Assembly: GCA_036274895.1 (NCBI GenBank)
Contig: DASUEU010000039.1
Coordinates: 248,001 to 312,000 of the forward strand
Length of the DNA: 64,000 nt
Source: CALMKX01 sp036274895
GTDB lineage: Bacteria; Acidobacteriota; Thermoanaerobaculia; Multivoradales; SZUA-115
Reading direction: 5' to 3'
Every line of letters starts with the position of its first letter. Within the stretch, counting starts at the first letter, position 1. A program made the position numbers and the translations under genes. Of this stretch, positions 1-10,500 are shown in pieces. The notes beneath the pieces are model-generated. The model had not been told where the DNA came from and searched no databases. It saw nothing but the letters and a program-made list of their open reading frames with translations.

Positions 1-2103
1 GAGGACGGCGAGCACCACCGTGACCCCGGTCGAGAGCGCGAAGACCCAGAGGTTGAACCGAGCACGCGCAGTCGAAGCGGCGATCAGTTGGTTCAAGGGC
101 ACCAGGTTGACGATCGGAAGATCGGCGGCGAGCTGCCGAACCCGCCGCTGGACGGCAGGGGCTAGGCTCATCGGATCCAGCTCGGTGCTGAGCACCAGCG
201 ACATCATTCGTCGACTGCGTTGGGCGTGGGGCAGGTAGAGCTGCTCCCGAGGCTCCAGGGTGAGGCTGGCGTCGCGAACCGCCCCGACCACGCCGACGAC
301 GGTCAGCCACTCGCTGTTCGCCCATTTCAACAGGCGGAGCCGTTTGCCCAAGGGATCCTGGCCTGGCCAGAGCCTCGCCGCGAGTCTCGGATCCACGATC
401 ACGACGGCTTGCGTTTCCACCTGGTCGGAGCCGTCGAAGGCCCGGCCGCGCTCGATGGGGATCCTCAACGTCTCGAAATAGTCCGGGGTGACCGTTCGCC
501 AGGACACCGCGGCACCCTGGTGGTCGGTGGTCGCCTCGGGCGAGCTCTCGGCGCTGACCTGGCCGTTCGAATCGCTGTCCGTGAACGGCAGGTCGGAGAC
601 CGAGGCGACATGGCGCACCCCCGGCAGGGTTCGGAGCTCCTCTTCCAGGTCTCGGAAAAAGGCCACTGCCGCAGGCGGGGGATAGCCTGCCCGGGGCAGG
701 AACAGCTGAAAGCTCAGGACCCGGTCTGGCTCGAAGCCTGGGTTGACTCGGAGCGTTCGCAGGTAGCTCTTGGTCAGCAGGCCGGTCGAGATCAGGACGA
801 CCAGGGCCAGAGCCACCTGGAGCACGACCAAGCCGCCCTGGATCCGCTGGCTGCTGCGGCTCATGGCTGCGAGCTCGCTCGCGTCGCGAAGGTGGTGCCA
901 TCCGGCGTGGCGGTGGGCCCATCCAGCGGCTATCCAGCCCAGCACGACACCGGCGACCACCGCCAGAGCCAGAGCCAGAGCCAGAGTCGGGAGACCGACG
1001 CGCAGCTCGTCCAAGCGGGGCACTTGCCGAGGTCCGGCGACCACCAAGAGATGGATGACGAGTCCCGCGATCGAGAGTCCGAGGAGGGCGCCCAGCAGAG
1101 CGACAGCCGTGGTCTCGAACAAGAACGAGCTGCGGAGCGCGCCTCTGGGCGCCCCGAGCGCGGCGCGGATGGCCGTTTCCCGGATGCGGGTCGCCGCGCG
1201 CGCCAGCGAGAGGCTGAAGACGTTGCCGCAGGCGGCGAGGAAGATCAGCGCGCAGGTGGCCAGCTGAAGCAGAAAGGCGGGCTTGGCCTCGCCGACGATG
1301 TGCTCCTTGAGCGGCACCAAGCGGAGCTGCCAGCCGCTGCCGGACGGGTAATCGTCCGGGTAGGCGCTGGCGAAGCGATTGGAGATCGTCAGGGCCTCAG
1401 CACGCGCGGCCGCTAGCGTGACTCCGGGGCGCATCCTGCCGAGGACCAAGAGGCCGCGGGCGTTGCGAGGAGGGAGGCGGGTAGTGTCGGTCGCCAGTGG
1501 GGCCCAGACGTCCCATTCGTCCTCGCCCAGTCGGACACCTTGAGGCAGAACGCCAACCACTTGGTGGTGCGAGCCGTTGAGCTCCAGCTCCTGCTTCAGG
1601 ATGTCCTTCGAGCCACCGAAGCGCCGCCGCCAGAGGCTTTCGCTCAACAGGACCACGTGATCCTTGCCGGGAACCGCATCGTCGGGGCTGAAGGTCCGAC
1701 CCAGGAGGGGCTGGGCACCGAGCAGGGCGAGCAGACCCACCGAGACCCGCGCTCCCACCAACTGCTCCGGCTCTGCCGTCTTCGTCAGGTTGAATCGCCA
1801 GGGAAGGACGCCGGAAACGAGCTCAAGCGCTCGGCTTTGACGGGCATAGTCGAGCAACTCGACCTCCGAGAGGAAGTCCTCGGCGATTCCTTGCTCGTCG
1901 AAGTGGCACCACAAGGTAACGAGTCGGTCAGCTTCCGGATAGGGCAGCGGGCTGAGCAGCGTGCCTTGGACCACCGTGAAGGACACTGCCAGCGCTCCAA
2001 TGCCTAGGCCCACACAGAGCGTTCCGGCGACCACGTAGCCGAGGTCGTTTCTGAGACGCCGGCAGCCGGCCCGGATCAGGCGAGCGCCATCAGCTCCCCA
2101 CAT
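1..2103 (-). CDS. ADOP/MacB-like ABC transporter permease, C-terminus cut off by window edge
   Basis: The minus strand is open without a stop from the ATG at 2103 to base 1, giving 701 visible residues. The N-terminus has a basic stretch, a membrane helix (about residues 23-45) and the family-typical PLPYPEADRLVTLW segment. A MacB-type periplasmic region follows, then a central membrane block (about 275-300, 330-355 and 370-395) with the FtsX-like RETAIRAALGAPRG motif. A second periplasmic half with a VTPDYFETLRIPIERGRAF signature comes next, and the last membrane segments begin at the window edge. The duplicated layout fits the acidobacterial duplicated orphan permease (ADOP) family, usually about 800-880 residues, so roughly 100-180 residues lie outside. 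Family members are inner-membrane proteins of unclear substrate, often without their own ATPase gene. The gene is divergent from the operon that starts near 2312. The ATG has a short GGAG-type ribosome site. Confidence 0.85.
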   Translation of the reverse strand, partial: MWGADGARLIRAGCRRLRNDLGYVVAGTLCVGLGIGALAVSFTVVQGTLLSPLPYPEADRLVTLWCHFDEQGIAEDFLSEVELLDYARQSRALELVSGVLPWRFNLTKTAEPEQLVGARVSVGLLALLGAQPLLGRTFSPDDAVPGKDHVVLLSESLWRRRFGGSKDILKQELELNGSHHQVVGVLPQGVRLGEDEWDVWAPLATDTTRLPPRNARGLLVLGRMRPGVTLAAARAEALTISNRFASAYPDDYPSGSGWQLRLVPLKEHIVGEAKPAFLLQLATCALIFLAACGNVFSLSLARAATRIRETAIRAALGAPRGALRSSFLFETTAVALLGALLGLSIAGLVIHLLVVAGPRQVPRLDELRVGLPTLALALALAVVAGVVLGWIAAGWAHRHAGWHHLRDASELAAMSRSSQRIQGGLVVLQVALALVVLISTGLLTKSYLRTLRVNPGFEPDRVLSFQLFLPRAGYPPPAAVAFFRDLEEELRTLPGVRHVASVSDLPFTDSDSNGQVSAESSPEATTDHQGAAVSWRTVTPDYFETLRIPIERGRAFDGSDQVETQAVVIVDPRLAARLWPGQDPLGKRLRLLKWANSEWLTVVGVVGAVRDASLTLEPREQLYLPHAQRSRRMMSLVLSTELDPMSLAPAVQRRVRQLAADLPIVNLVPLNQLIAASTARARFNLWVFALSTGVTVVLAVL
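963..986. repeat. Four tandem copies of a 6-bp unit (CCAGAG)
   Basis: Four perfect CCAGAG copies lie inside the ADOP permease gene. On the coding strand they encode an alternating Leu-Ala run in a membrane helix. Slippage here would change helix length by two residues per copy without a frameshift. It is probably only a by-product of the hydrophobic helix. Confidence 0.6.
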
Positions 2104-2227
2104 GCTCCCAGCTCCAAGCCTCAGACCCCAGGCCCCAGGCGTGACCGATACCAGGGCCTCCTCAGAGGTTCTCTGAACCAATTCCGTCGTTTGAGGGACA
2201 TATCTGCTAACTGCACTGTTCCGGTGA
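2104..2227. other. Divergent intergenic region, left part
   Basis: This separates the minus-strand permease from the plus-strand operon. It is more AT-rich than its surroundings. I see no gene in it and no clear promoter for the permease beyond a short GGAG sequence just before its ATG. Confidence 0.5.
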
Positions 2228-2255
2228 TTGACCCGATCAACGATCCTAGCATAAT
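2228..2255 (+). promoter_or_regulatory. Sigma70-type promoter for the cytochrome/YceI/NRPS operon
   Basis: TTGACC at 2228-2233 and CATAAT at 2250-2255 are 16 nt apart, each one base from consensus. They lie in an AT-rich island in otherwise GC-rich DNA. A start near 2262 would leave almost no leader before the ATG at 2270, which favours the downstream ATG pair at 2312/2315. All genes to 51552 point the same way with small gaps or overlaps, so this could drive the whole biosynthetic operon. No operator repeat was recognised. Confidence 0.6.
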
Positions 2256-2311
2256 ATTGTAGCTGCACCATGCAGAATCCATCTCTCCAACTGTCGTCAT
2301 TTTTGGAAATA

Positions 2312-3895
2312 ATGATGATAAGAAGCTTCTTGTCCTGGCGGGTCTCGGCTCGAGTACCGAGCCGCGCCTTCTCGGTGGTCGTCGCTGGTTCGACTTGCTG
2401 CCTCCTCTTCCAGTCCTGCTCCGCTGCGGGGCCGGCACCCACCGCGGCCCCGGCGGCTGCCGCGGTCGAGATTCCCCGTACCTGGGACGACGAGCAGATC
2501 GCCTCTCTCGAGGTTCCCCTCGCCCAGGGCGAACACTCGCCTCATCGAGAGGGCTCCGACTACTACTACCGGATTCCCGTCCGGCAAATCTTCAAGAGTT
2601 ACCCGGTCTACCACCCCGATCACGAGCCACCTGGATACATCGAGCACCTCCAGAGCCTCGAGCCGGAGATTGCGTTCGACGCCACTCGGCTCCACACCGA
2701 AGACGACTGGATCCAGGCCGGCGAGGTGGTCTTCTCCGTCCCGATCACCTACGACACCCTGGTCAAGATCGAGAACGTCCGCGACCGCAGCTGGTACGGG
2801 ACCAGTCGGGTGCCGGTCACGACCGACGGAGAAGTCCCCTTCTTCCGCTATTTCGTGCTCGAAAAGGGCACAGTCTCACTCGGCCAGTTCTCTTGCGCCA
2901 CCTGTCACACGCGGGTCATGCCGGACGGCTCGAAGATCGTGGGGGCGCAGGGCAATTTCCCATTGGATCACTTGGATGCCGTCTCGCTGGCTCGTCGGGC
3001 CGAGCGGACCAAGGATCCGGAGGCACTGCTCGAGCGCTACCGCCGGTCGTTGATCACGCCCTATGGAGCGCCGTGGCTGGGTGAGAACGATCCCTCGGCG
3101 CACTACAACCAGATGTCGTTGCAAGACCTGGTCGCTCTTCAGGAGGCCATCCCCCCCGGCGTCCACGCCCGCTTCGGCACCAGCACCCTCAATCCTGTAC
3201 AGATCCCCGACCTGATCGGCGTGCGGGACCGTCACTACCTGGACCGCACTGGACTCATGAAGCACCGGTCGATCGGCGACTTGATGCGCTACGCGGCGAT
3301 CAACCAGGGATTGTTCTACGTCGACCACTACAGCGACTTCACCCCCGCCGGCCGCCTGCTCGAACCGGAGACGATGGAGCGCTACAGCGACGAGCAGCTC
3401 TACGCCCTTGCGCTCTACCTCTACTCGCTCAAGCCGCCGCCCAACCCCAACGCTTGGGGACCTCAGGCCGCACGCGGCAAAGAGGTGTTCGAGCAATCAG
3501 GGTGCTGGAGGTGTCACACTCCCCCGCTCTACACCAGCAACAAGCTGACACCGGTTGACGGCTTCGACCCGGGGCCGGACCATCCGCAGAGCGCCGACAT
3601 CCTGCCCTACTCGGTGGGAACCGACCCTGGACTGGCGCTCCATACACGGCGTGGCACCGGCTTCTACAAGGTCCCGTCGCTCAAGGGAGTCTGGTACCGT
3701 GGTCCTTTCGAGCACTCCGGGTCGGTGGCCACTCTCGAGGATTGGTTCGATCCGCGCCGTCACGATCAGGACTATGTGCCGACCGGTTACCGTGGCCCCC
3801 TGACGACGACTCGTGCGGTCCAGGGCCACCCCTTCGGTCTCGACCTCTCCGCCGAGGACAAGGCAGCCTTGATCGCGTTCCTGAGGACCTTGTGA
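2312..3895 (+). CDS. Di-heme c-type cytochrome, cytochrome c peroxidase/MauG-like, exported
   Basis: Two CxxCH haem-attachment motifs are visible, CATCH (bases 2894-2908) and CWRCH (3503-3517), about 200 residues apart as in bacterial di-haem peroxidases. At roughly 527 residues it is longer than classical CcpA (about 330), with an added N-terminal region. The N-terminus from the ATG pair at 2312/2315 is a basic stretch plus a hydrophobic segment ending LLFQSCSAAG, so it is exported and possibly a lipoprotein, although the lipobox is imperfect. An upstream ATG at 2270 is in frame but would follow the predicted transcription start by only about 8 nt. The expected role is periplasmic electron transfer, peroxide reduction or MauG-like oxidation. 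YceI follows 44 bp downstream. A role in maturing the NRPS product is possible but unproven. Confidence 0.75.
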   Translation: MMIRSFLSWRVSARVPSRAFSVVVAGSTCCLLFQSCSAAGPAPTAAPAAAAVEIPRTWDDEQIASLEVPLAQGEHSPHREGSDYYYRIPVRQIFKSYPVYHPDHEPPGYIEHLQSLEPEIAFDATRLHTEDDWIQAGEVVFSVPITYDTLVKIENVRDRSWYGTSRVPVTTDGEVPFFRYFVLEKGTVSLGQFSCATCHTRVMPDGSKIVGAQGNFPLDHLDAVSLARRAERTKDPEALLERYRRSLITPYGAPWLGENDPSAHYNQMSLQDLVALQEAIPPGVHARFGTSTLNPVQIPDLIGVRDRHYLDRTGLMKHRSIGDLMRYAAINQGLFYVDHYSDFTPAGRLLEPETMERYSDEQLYALALYLYSLKPPPNPNAWGPQAARGKEVFEQSGCWRCHTPPLYTSNKLTPVDGFDPGPDHPQSADILPYSVGTDPGLALHTRRGTGFYKVPSLKGVWYRGPFEHSGSVATLEDWFDPRRHDQDYVPTGYRGPLTTTRAVQGHPFGLDLSAEDKAALIAFLRTL

Positions 3896-3939
3896 AGCAC
3901 CAACCGGCCCAGCCGCAAACCAGCATCCGGAGCCACGAG

Positions 3940-4599
3940 ATGAGAATCTGCTCGATCCTGCTCGCCGCCAGCCTCGTAGTCGCGCTGCCGGACCCAGCCC
4001 TGGCTGGGACCATCCGTTATCCCTTCGACGTCAACCATTCGACGGTGGGCTTCGCCGCCTCGATCCTCAAGGCAGGACGGGTGACCGGAAAATTCACCGA
4101 CTTCAAGGGCGAGATCTTGGTTCCCGAGGACAAGGACCTGACCAAGGCGTCGGTCGAGGTGACCATCCAGGTCGTCAGCGTCGACACGGGCGTGCCGGAT
4201 CGAGACGAGCACCTGCGAACGGAGGACTTCTTCGACGCGACGAAGTATCCAGAGATCACCTTTAGGAGCACGAAGGTGACCCGCCAGGGGGATGGATACC
4301 TGGTCGAGGGAACGTTCTCGATGCGGGGCGTCGTCAAGACCATCACGATTCCGTTCCAGGTCCGTGCGTTGGCTCGCTTCATGGCCGTCGGAGCCGACCT
4401 TACGATCAATCGTCGGGAGTATGGAATCGCCTACAACCGCGTCATGGACGATGGCGCGCCTTTCGTCGACGACGAGGTCGAAATCCATCTGGTCATGTTG
4501 ACCCGCATCGGCAAGCTGCTCCCCGAGACACCGCCCGCCACGCCTGCGACGCCCCCTGCAGAGCCCGCCAAGGATGGAGGCAGTGCACCGATCGGCTGA
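3940..4599 (+). CDS. YceI-family periplasmic protein
   Basis: This is a 219-residue protein. The ATG at 3940 is chosen because it begins a clean signal peptide ending in ALA (about residue 22). The mature part matches YceI: a start like YPFDVNHSTVGF, then KFTDFKGEI, RDEHLRTEDFFDATKYPEITF and the MRGVVKTITIPF strand. YceI proteins are lipocalin-like beta-barrels that bind polyisoprenoids or other long apolar molecules in the periplasm. The C-terminal 25 or so residues are a Pro/Ala-rich tail. Its last 26 bases overlap the start of the first NRPS gene, so the two are translated from one message. The cytochrome-YceI pairing is common; placement at the head of an NRPS operon is not something I recognise. 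Confidence 0.85.
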   Translation: MRICSILLAASLVVALPDPALAGTIRYPFDVNHSTVGFAASILKAGRVTGKFTDFKGEILVPEDKDLTKASVEVTIQVVSVDTGVPDRDEHLRTEDFFDATKYPEITFRSTKVTRQGDGYLVEGTFSMRGVVKTITIPFQVRALARFMAVGADLTINRREYGIAYNRVMDDGAPFVDDEVEIHLVMLTRIGKLLPETPPATPATPPAEPAKDGGSAPIG

Positions 4600-7500
4600 A
4601 TCGTTCTTCGCTTCGGCTTCGTTGGCGGAACTGCTTGCCCGGCGGGCTGATCACAGCCCACACAGGCGGGCTTTCGCCTTCTTGCCCGACGGGGAAGGTG
4701 AGGAGATCGGGCTTTCCTTCGCGGATCTCGATGCCAAGGCGCGGGTCGTCGCGGCCGCTCTGGGCCGCCAATCAGCCGGCCAGGATCGCGTCCTCCTGAT
4801 CTATCCACCGGGACTGGAGTTCGTCACCAGCTTCTTCGGCTGCCTCTACGCCGGAGCGATCGCGATCCCGTCCTACACGCCCCGCTTTCGCGTTCGCCAG
4901 CCTCGCCTCGCCGCCATTGCGCGGGACGCCGAGCCCACGGTAGTGCTGACCACTGCGGCCTACCGGGACCGCGCCCAGGAGCTGACGGCACTGGTCCCCG
5001 AGCTAGCCGCGGCCCGTTGGCTGGCCACCGACGAGCTTCCGCTCGAGGGTGACCAGCTTCCGGGTCCAGCTTGCGGGCGCGACGACATCGCGTTCCTCCA
5101 GTACACATCGGGCTCGACCTCGACTCCCAAGGGTGTGGTGGTGCATCACCACCACCTGATGCACAACGAAGAGATGATCCGCCGGGCCTTTGATCAGTCG
5201 GCGGATTCGGTGGTGGTGAGCTGGCTTCCCCTGTTCCACGACATGGGTTTGATCGGTTCCGTGCTCCAGCCGGTGTACCTGGGTGCTTCCTGCGTGCTCA
5301 TGCCACCGCTCTCCTTCCTCCAGCAACCGCGGCGCTGGCTGGCGGCCATCGATCGCTTCCGGGCCACCACCAGCGGCGGCCCCAGCTTCGCTTACGAGCT
5401 CTGTGCCACCCGCATCCGCCGAGAGGAGGCCGAACCCCTCGACCTCTCCTGCTGGAGGGTCGCCTTCAACGGCTCGGAGCCGGTGCGGGCGCAGACGCTT
5501 CACCGCTTCAGCACCGCCTTCGCCCCCTGGGGCTTTCGCAGGGAGTCCTTCTTCCCCTGTTACGGCCTCGCGGAGGCCACGCTCTTCGTCTCGGGACCTC
5601 AGCCCGGAACCGGCTTTTCGGAGATCGAGGTCGACGCTGCCGCGCTCGAACGGCACCAGGTCGCCCCGGCCGGCGAGGGCGGGGGACGCCGCTTGATCGG
5701 CTGCGGTCGGGCTGGTCTGGGTCAGGAGATCGCGATCGTCGACCCCTCGACCTGCGAGCCGGTGGCGGCGGGCACGGTGGGTGAGATCTGGTTGCGCGGA
5801 CCGTGCGTGGCTGCGGGCTATTGGCGGCAGCCAGCCGTCAGCGAGGCCCTGTTCCAGGCCCGCCTCGCCAGCGATCCTCACGGAGCCTGGCTGCGGACGG
5901 AGGATCTCGGTTTCACGCGGGAGGGCGAGCTCTTCGTGACCGGGCGACTCAAGGACCTGGTGATCCTGCGTGGCCGGAACCACTATCCCTCCGACCTCGA
6001 GCACACCGCCGAGGCCAGCCATCCGGCCCTGCGCGCCGCCTCGAGCGCCGCTTTCTCGGTGGACCGCGAAGGGGAGGAGCGGCTGGTGCTGGCCCTGGAG
6101 CTGGGGCCCCGGATCACCGCCGAGTCAGAGCAAGTGGTCGCGGCGGTTCGCCGGGCCGTAGGCCAGGAGCATGACGTCGCAGTCTGGCAGGTCGTGCTCC
6201 TGCGCCACGGCACACTGCCGAAGACTTCGAGCGGCAAGGTCCAGCGCAGTCGATGCCGCCAGCTGCTCGAGCTGGGGGAGCTCGACGTCGTGGCCAGCTT
6301 CTGCGCCGAGGCAGAGCCCGCAGACCCACCCGGGACTCTCGAGGCGAAGGCCCGCCTCGAGCCGGCTCGCTCGCTCGTCCCCTACCTCCTCGACCAGCTG
6401 GCCGCCGTGACGGGAATCTCTCGCCACGCTCTGGAGGCGGACGAGGAGACACCGATTGCTGCTCTGGGTCTGGACTCGGTGGCCGCGGTCGAGCTGAAGC
6501 AGAGGCTGGAAAGCGACCTCGGGTCGGTGGTTCCCCTGGGAACCTTGTTCGATGGCACTACGATCGGGGATCTGGCCCACAGGGTCGCCGAGACTTCGGC
6601 CGACGACCAACCCATCCCCGGGGTTGCGACCTCGGCGGAAGCCCCGCCTGTCTCGCCATCCGCAGCCGGCACCCTCTCGCAGGGGCAGCGGGCGTTGTGG
6701 TTGGTCCACCAGCTGGATCCGCACAGCGCCGCGTACAACCTGGTCGGTGCGGCCCGGCTTCACGGTGACCTCGACATCGAAGCACTGACCGGCGCGACAA
6801 GGCTGCTGGGCCGATGGCATCCCTCCTTGAGGGCCCCGATACGATCGGAAGCCGGAGAGCCCCGGCCTGTCCTCGATGCGGAGCTAGATCTGGCCCTCGA
6901 GGTCCGCGAGATCGCGGACCTGGCGCCGGAGGACCTGAAGGCTCTCCTCGCCGAGGAAGCCCATCGGCCGTTCGATCTCGAACGGCTGCCGCCGGCCCGG
7001 TTCTGCCTCTTCAGGAGCCCAAGGGAGCTGACTCTCCTGGTGGTCTTCCACCATCTGGTGGTGGACTTCTGGTCTCTCGGGCTCCTGGCTCGGGAGCTGG
7101 GCGAGGTCTACACGGCACTCGCCGCCGGAGGTACTCCCACCCCACCGTCACGAGGGCTGGACTACACCGACTTCGTGGCCTGGCAGTCCGCCCTGCCCTC
7201 GACTCCCCGGGGCCAGGCGCTCGAGCGCTACTGGCTGAGCCAGCTCTCCGGTGCGCTGGCGCCGCTGGAGCTGCCTGCCGACCGACCTCGGCCCGCGACG
7301 CAGGATTATCGGGGTGGGACGGTCTCCCGGGTGCTCGCCGGCGCGGGCGCAGCGACCGAGGAGCTGGCCCGAGCCGCCGGCGGCAGTCCGTTCCTGGTTC
7401 TCTGGGCCGCCCTGGCCATCCTTCTGGGGCGATGGTGTGGCAGCCGGAACCCCTCGGAGCGTCGGCTCGTCCTGGGTACGCCGATGCTCGGCCGGAGCAA

Positions 7501-10500
7501 GGCCGGCTGGCGGTCGGAGGTCGGCTACTTCGTCAACCTCGTTCCTCTGGTGGCCGACCTCGCCGGAGACCCGAGTCTGTCGGCCCTTCTGGAGCGCCTG
7601 CGTCCGGTGCTGCTGGGTGCCCTCGAGCACCAGGACTACCCCTTCCCGATGATGGTCGCCCAGCTGGGCCTGGAGCCCGAGCCGAGCCGATCGCGACTCT
7701 TCCAGCTGATGCTCGTGCTCCACCGGGCCCCCCGAGCCGCCGAGCAGGCCCTCGCGGGCTTTGCCCTGGGTCTGCCGGGCGCCCGCCTCCGCCTCGCCCC
7801 TGCCACCGAGAGGAGCCCTGGACTTGAGCTGGAGTCGCTGCGCTTCGAGCACCAGGGAGCGCCGTTGGACTTGAGCTTCTCCTTCGCGATCAGCGGTCCG
7901 GATCTGGCCATCTCGGCCCAGCTGAGCCAGGCCCTCTACGACCGCTCCACCGTCGAGAGCTTCCTGGGCCACTTCGAGACCTTCCTCCGCGCCGCCTTGC
8001 GCGAGCCGGACCGGCGCTGCTCGGCCCTCCCCGTCCTCACCACGGCCGAGCGGTTGGAAGTGCTCACCGCCTCCTCCGAGCCGCCCGGCGCCGAAGCCGG
8101 ACCGAAGCTCCTGCACCTGCCCTTCCTCGCCCGCGCGGAGGAGGAGCCGGACGCGACCGTCCTGGTGGCGGCGGAAGAGAGCTGGAGCGCAGGTGCGCTA
8201 CGTCGCTGGTCCGGTCACGTGGCCCACCACCTGGTCGCGCTCGGAGTCGGCCCAGAGACGCGCGTGGCGGTGTCGATGCCTCGAGACGCGAGCTTGGTGG
8301 CGGCCCTCCTCGGGATCCTCGAGGCAGGCGGTGCCTACGTCCCGCTGGCTCTCGACCTACCCGCCGAGCGACGCCACCAACTGTTCGAAGACTCCAGGCC
8401 GAGGCTGCTGATCGCGCCGAGCACGTTCGACGCTCCGGGCTCGGACCTCATTCGGCTCGACCCCCGAGGGCTCGCGGTGGACCCCCTCGCGGATGCACTG
8501 CCGGCGACTGACGCCGCGAACCGCCTCGACCCTGCCAACCTCGCCTACGTCCTCTTCACCTCGGGCTCCACGGGCAGGCCGAAGGGTGTGGCGGTAGAGC
8601 ACCGTTCGGCGGCGCTGATGGTCTCCTGGGCTCTCGAGCTGTTCCTACCTCAGGAGCTCGCGCTGGTGGTGGCCTCCACCTCGATCGGCTTCGACCTTTC
8701 GGTGTTCGAGATCTTCGTGCCTCTCGCCGCCGGGGGGACGGTGCTGCTGGTCGAGGATGCTCTCACGGTCTCGAAGTCCGCCGCGTGCGGGGCCGCCACG
8801 CTGCTCAACACGGTGCCTTCCCTGGCCCAGGAGATGTTGGAGGGGGGGGTCCTCCCGCCCCGGTTGAGGGTGCTCAACCTGGCCGGCGAGGCCCTCGGCC
8901 GGAGCCTGGCGAATGCCCTGCACCGCGCGGCCCGGCCGGAGCGCCTCCTCAACCTCTATGGCCCCACGGAGGACACCACGTACTCGACGTGGGCCGTGAT
9001 CGCGGCCGGTGGTGTCGACGCCCCGGCGATCGGCAGGTCCAAGTCGGGCTCGTCGGCCTGGGTGGTCGACAACGGCGGCTCTCTGGCGCCGCTCGGCATG
9101 CCGGGGGAGCTCTATCTGGGCGGCAGCGGCCTGGCCCGCGGCTATCTCGACCGGCCGACCCTGACCGCCGACCGCTTCGTGCCGGCCGCCTTCGGTACCT
9201 CGGCGGGTGCCCGGGCCTACCGTACCGGCGACCTGGCACGCCGGCGCGCTGACGGCCAGCTCGAGCACCTTGGCCGGCTCGACCACCAGGTGAAGATCCG
9301 CGGCCTGCGGATCGAGCTGGGGGAGATCGGGGCCGCCCTGCTCGAACAGCCGTCGGTGGGTCGAGCGGTGGTCGTCGCCCGAGAGGATCGTCCCGGGCAG
9401 ACCCTGCTGGTCGCCTACCTCGTCCCCGCCGAGGCGGGCCGGTCGTTGGCCCTCGCGGAGCTGGAGGAAGCGCTCCGGCGCCAGTTGCCCGCCTCGTTGG
9501 TTCCGTCGGTCCTGGTGGAGCTGACGGCTCTGCCCTTGAACGCCAACGGCAAGGTGGATCGGTCGGCCCTGCCCGCCCCGGAGGCTTCGAACCGGGCGGT
9601 GGAGGCGGCCCGGACACCGCTCGAGGAGCTCCTTTGTGGGATCTGGGCGGAAGTGCTGTCCGTTCCGGTGGCCGAGGTAGGACGCAATGGGAGCTTCTTC
9701 GCCCTCGGTGGCCATTCGTTGCTGGCGGCCCGAGTCCTCTCGCGGGTGACCGCAGCCGTGGGCATCGAGCTGCCTCTGCGCTCTCTGTTCAGCCGGCCCA
9801 CGGTGGCGGCGCTGGCCGAGGAGATCGAACGGCGGCGGCGCAGCGCAGCGGAGCCTTCGATGCCACCCCTGGTGAGGTCACCACCGCCCACGGGGAGCTT
9901 CCCGCTCGCGCCGGCGCAGGAGCGGATCTGGTTCCTCGAGCAGCTGGACCCGGGCCTGGCGACCTTCCACGTGCCGGTAGTGCTCGAGATCCGAGGTGAG
10001 CTCGAGGCGGGCCGCGTCCGACGCGCCCTCGCCACCCTCGTGGCGACCCACGGCGCGCTGAGGACGGTCTTCGCCGACGGCGCTCAGCGCACCGTCGCGA
10101 GAGTGGCTCCGCCGATGGCGTTCCTCGACCTCGAAGCCCTGGCGCCGACGGATCGAGAACGAGAAGCGAGCCGCCTGGAGGGACAGCTGATCTGCCGGCC
10201 GTTCCGGCTCGACCGGGCACCGCTGCTCCGTGCCGGCTGGCTGAGACTCGGGACCTCGGCGGCCCGTCTGGTGGTCTGTTGCCATCACCTGGTGGTCGAT
10301 GGCTGGTCGCTCGGCCTTCTCCTGCGCGACCTCGCGGCCGCCTACGAGGCCATGGCCCAGGGCGGTGCGGCGCAGGCCAACCCCCCGCGACTCGGCTACC
10401 ACGACTACGTCTGGTGGCAACGGGCACTGCTGACCCCTGAGCTGCTCGACCGGGAGCTGGCCTGGGCTCGCGAGCACCTGGCGAACAGGGCGGCGACTTC

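Noticed and set aside
220..1416. Plus-strand open frame of about 400 codons
   Set aside because: The opposite strand carries the continuous ADOP permease; this translation is low-complexity and antisense.
2270..2311. Earlier ATG for the di-haem cytochrome
   Set aside because: It lies about 8 nt after the predicted transcription start, has no ribosome site and spoils the signal peptide.
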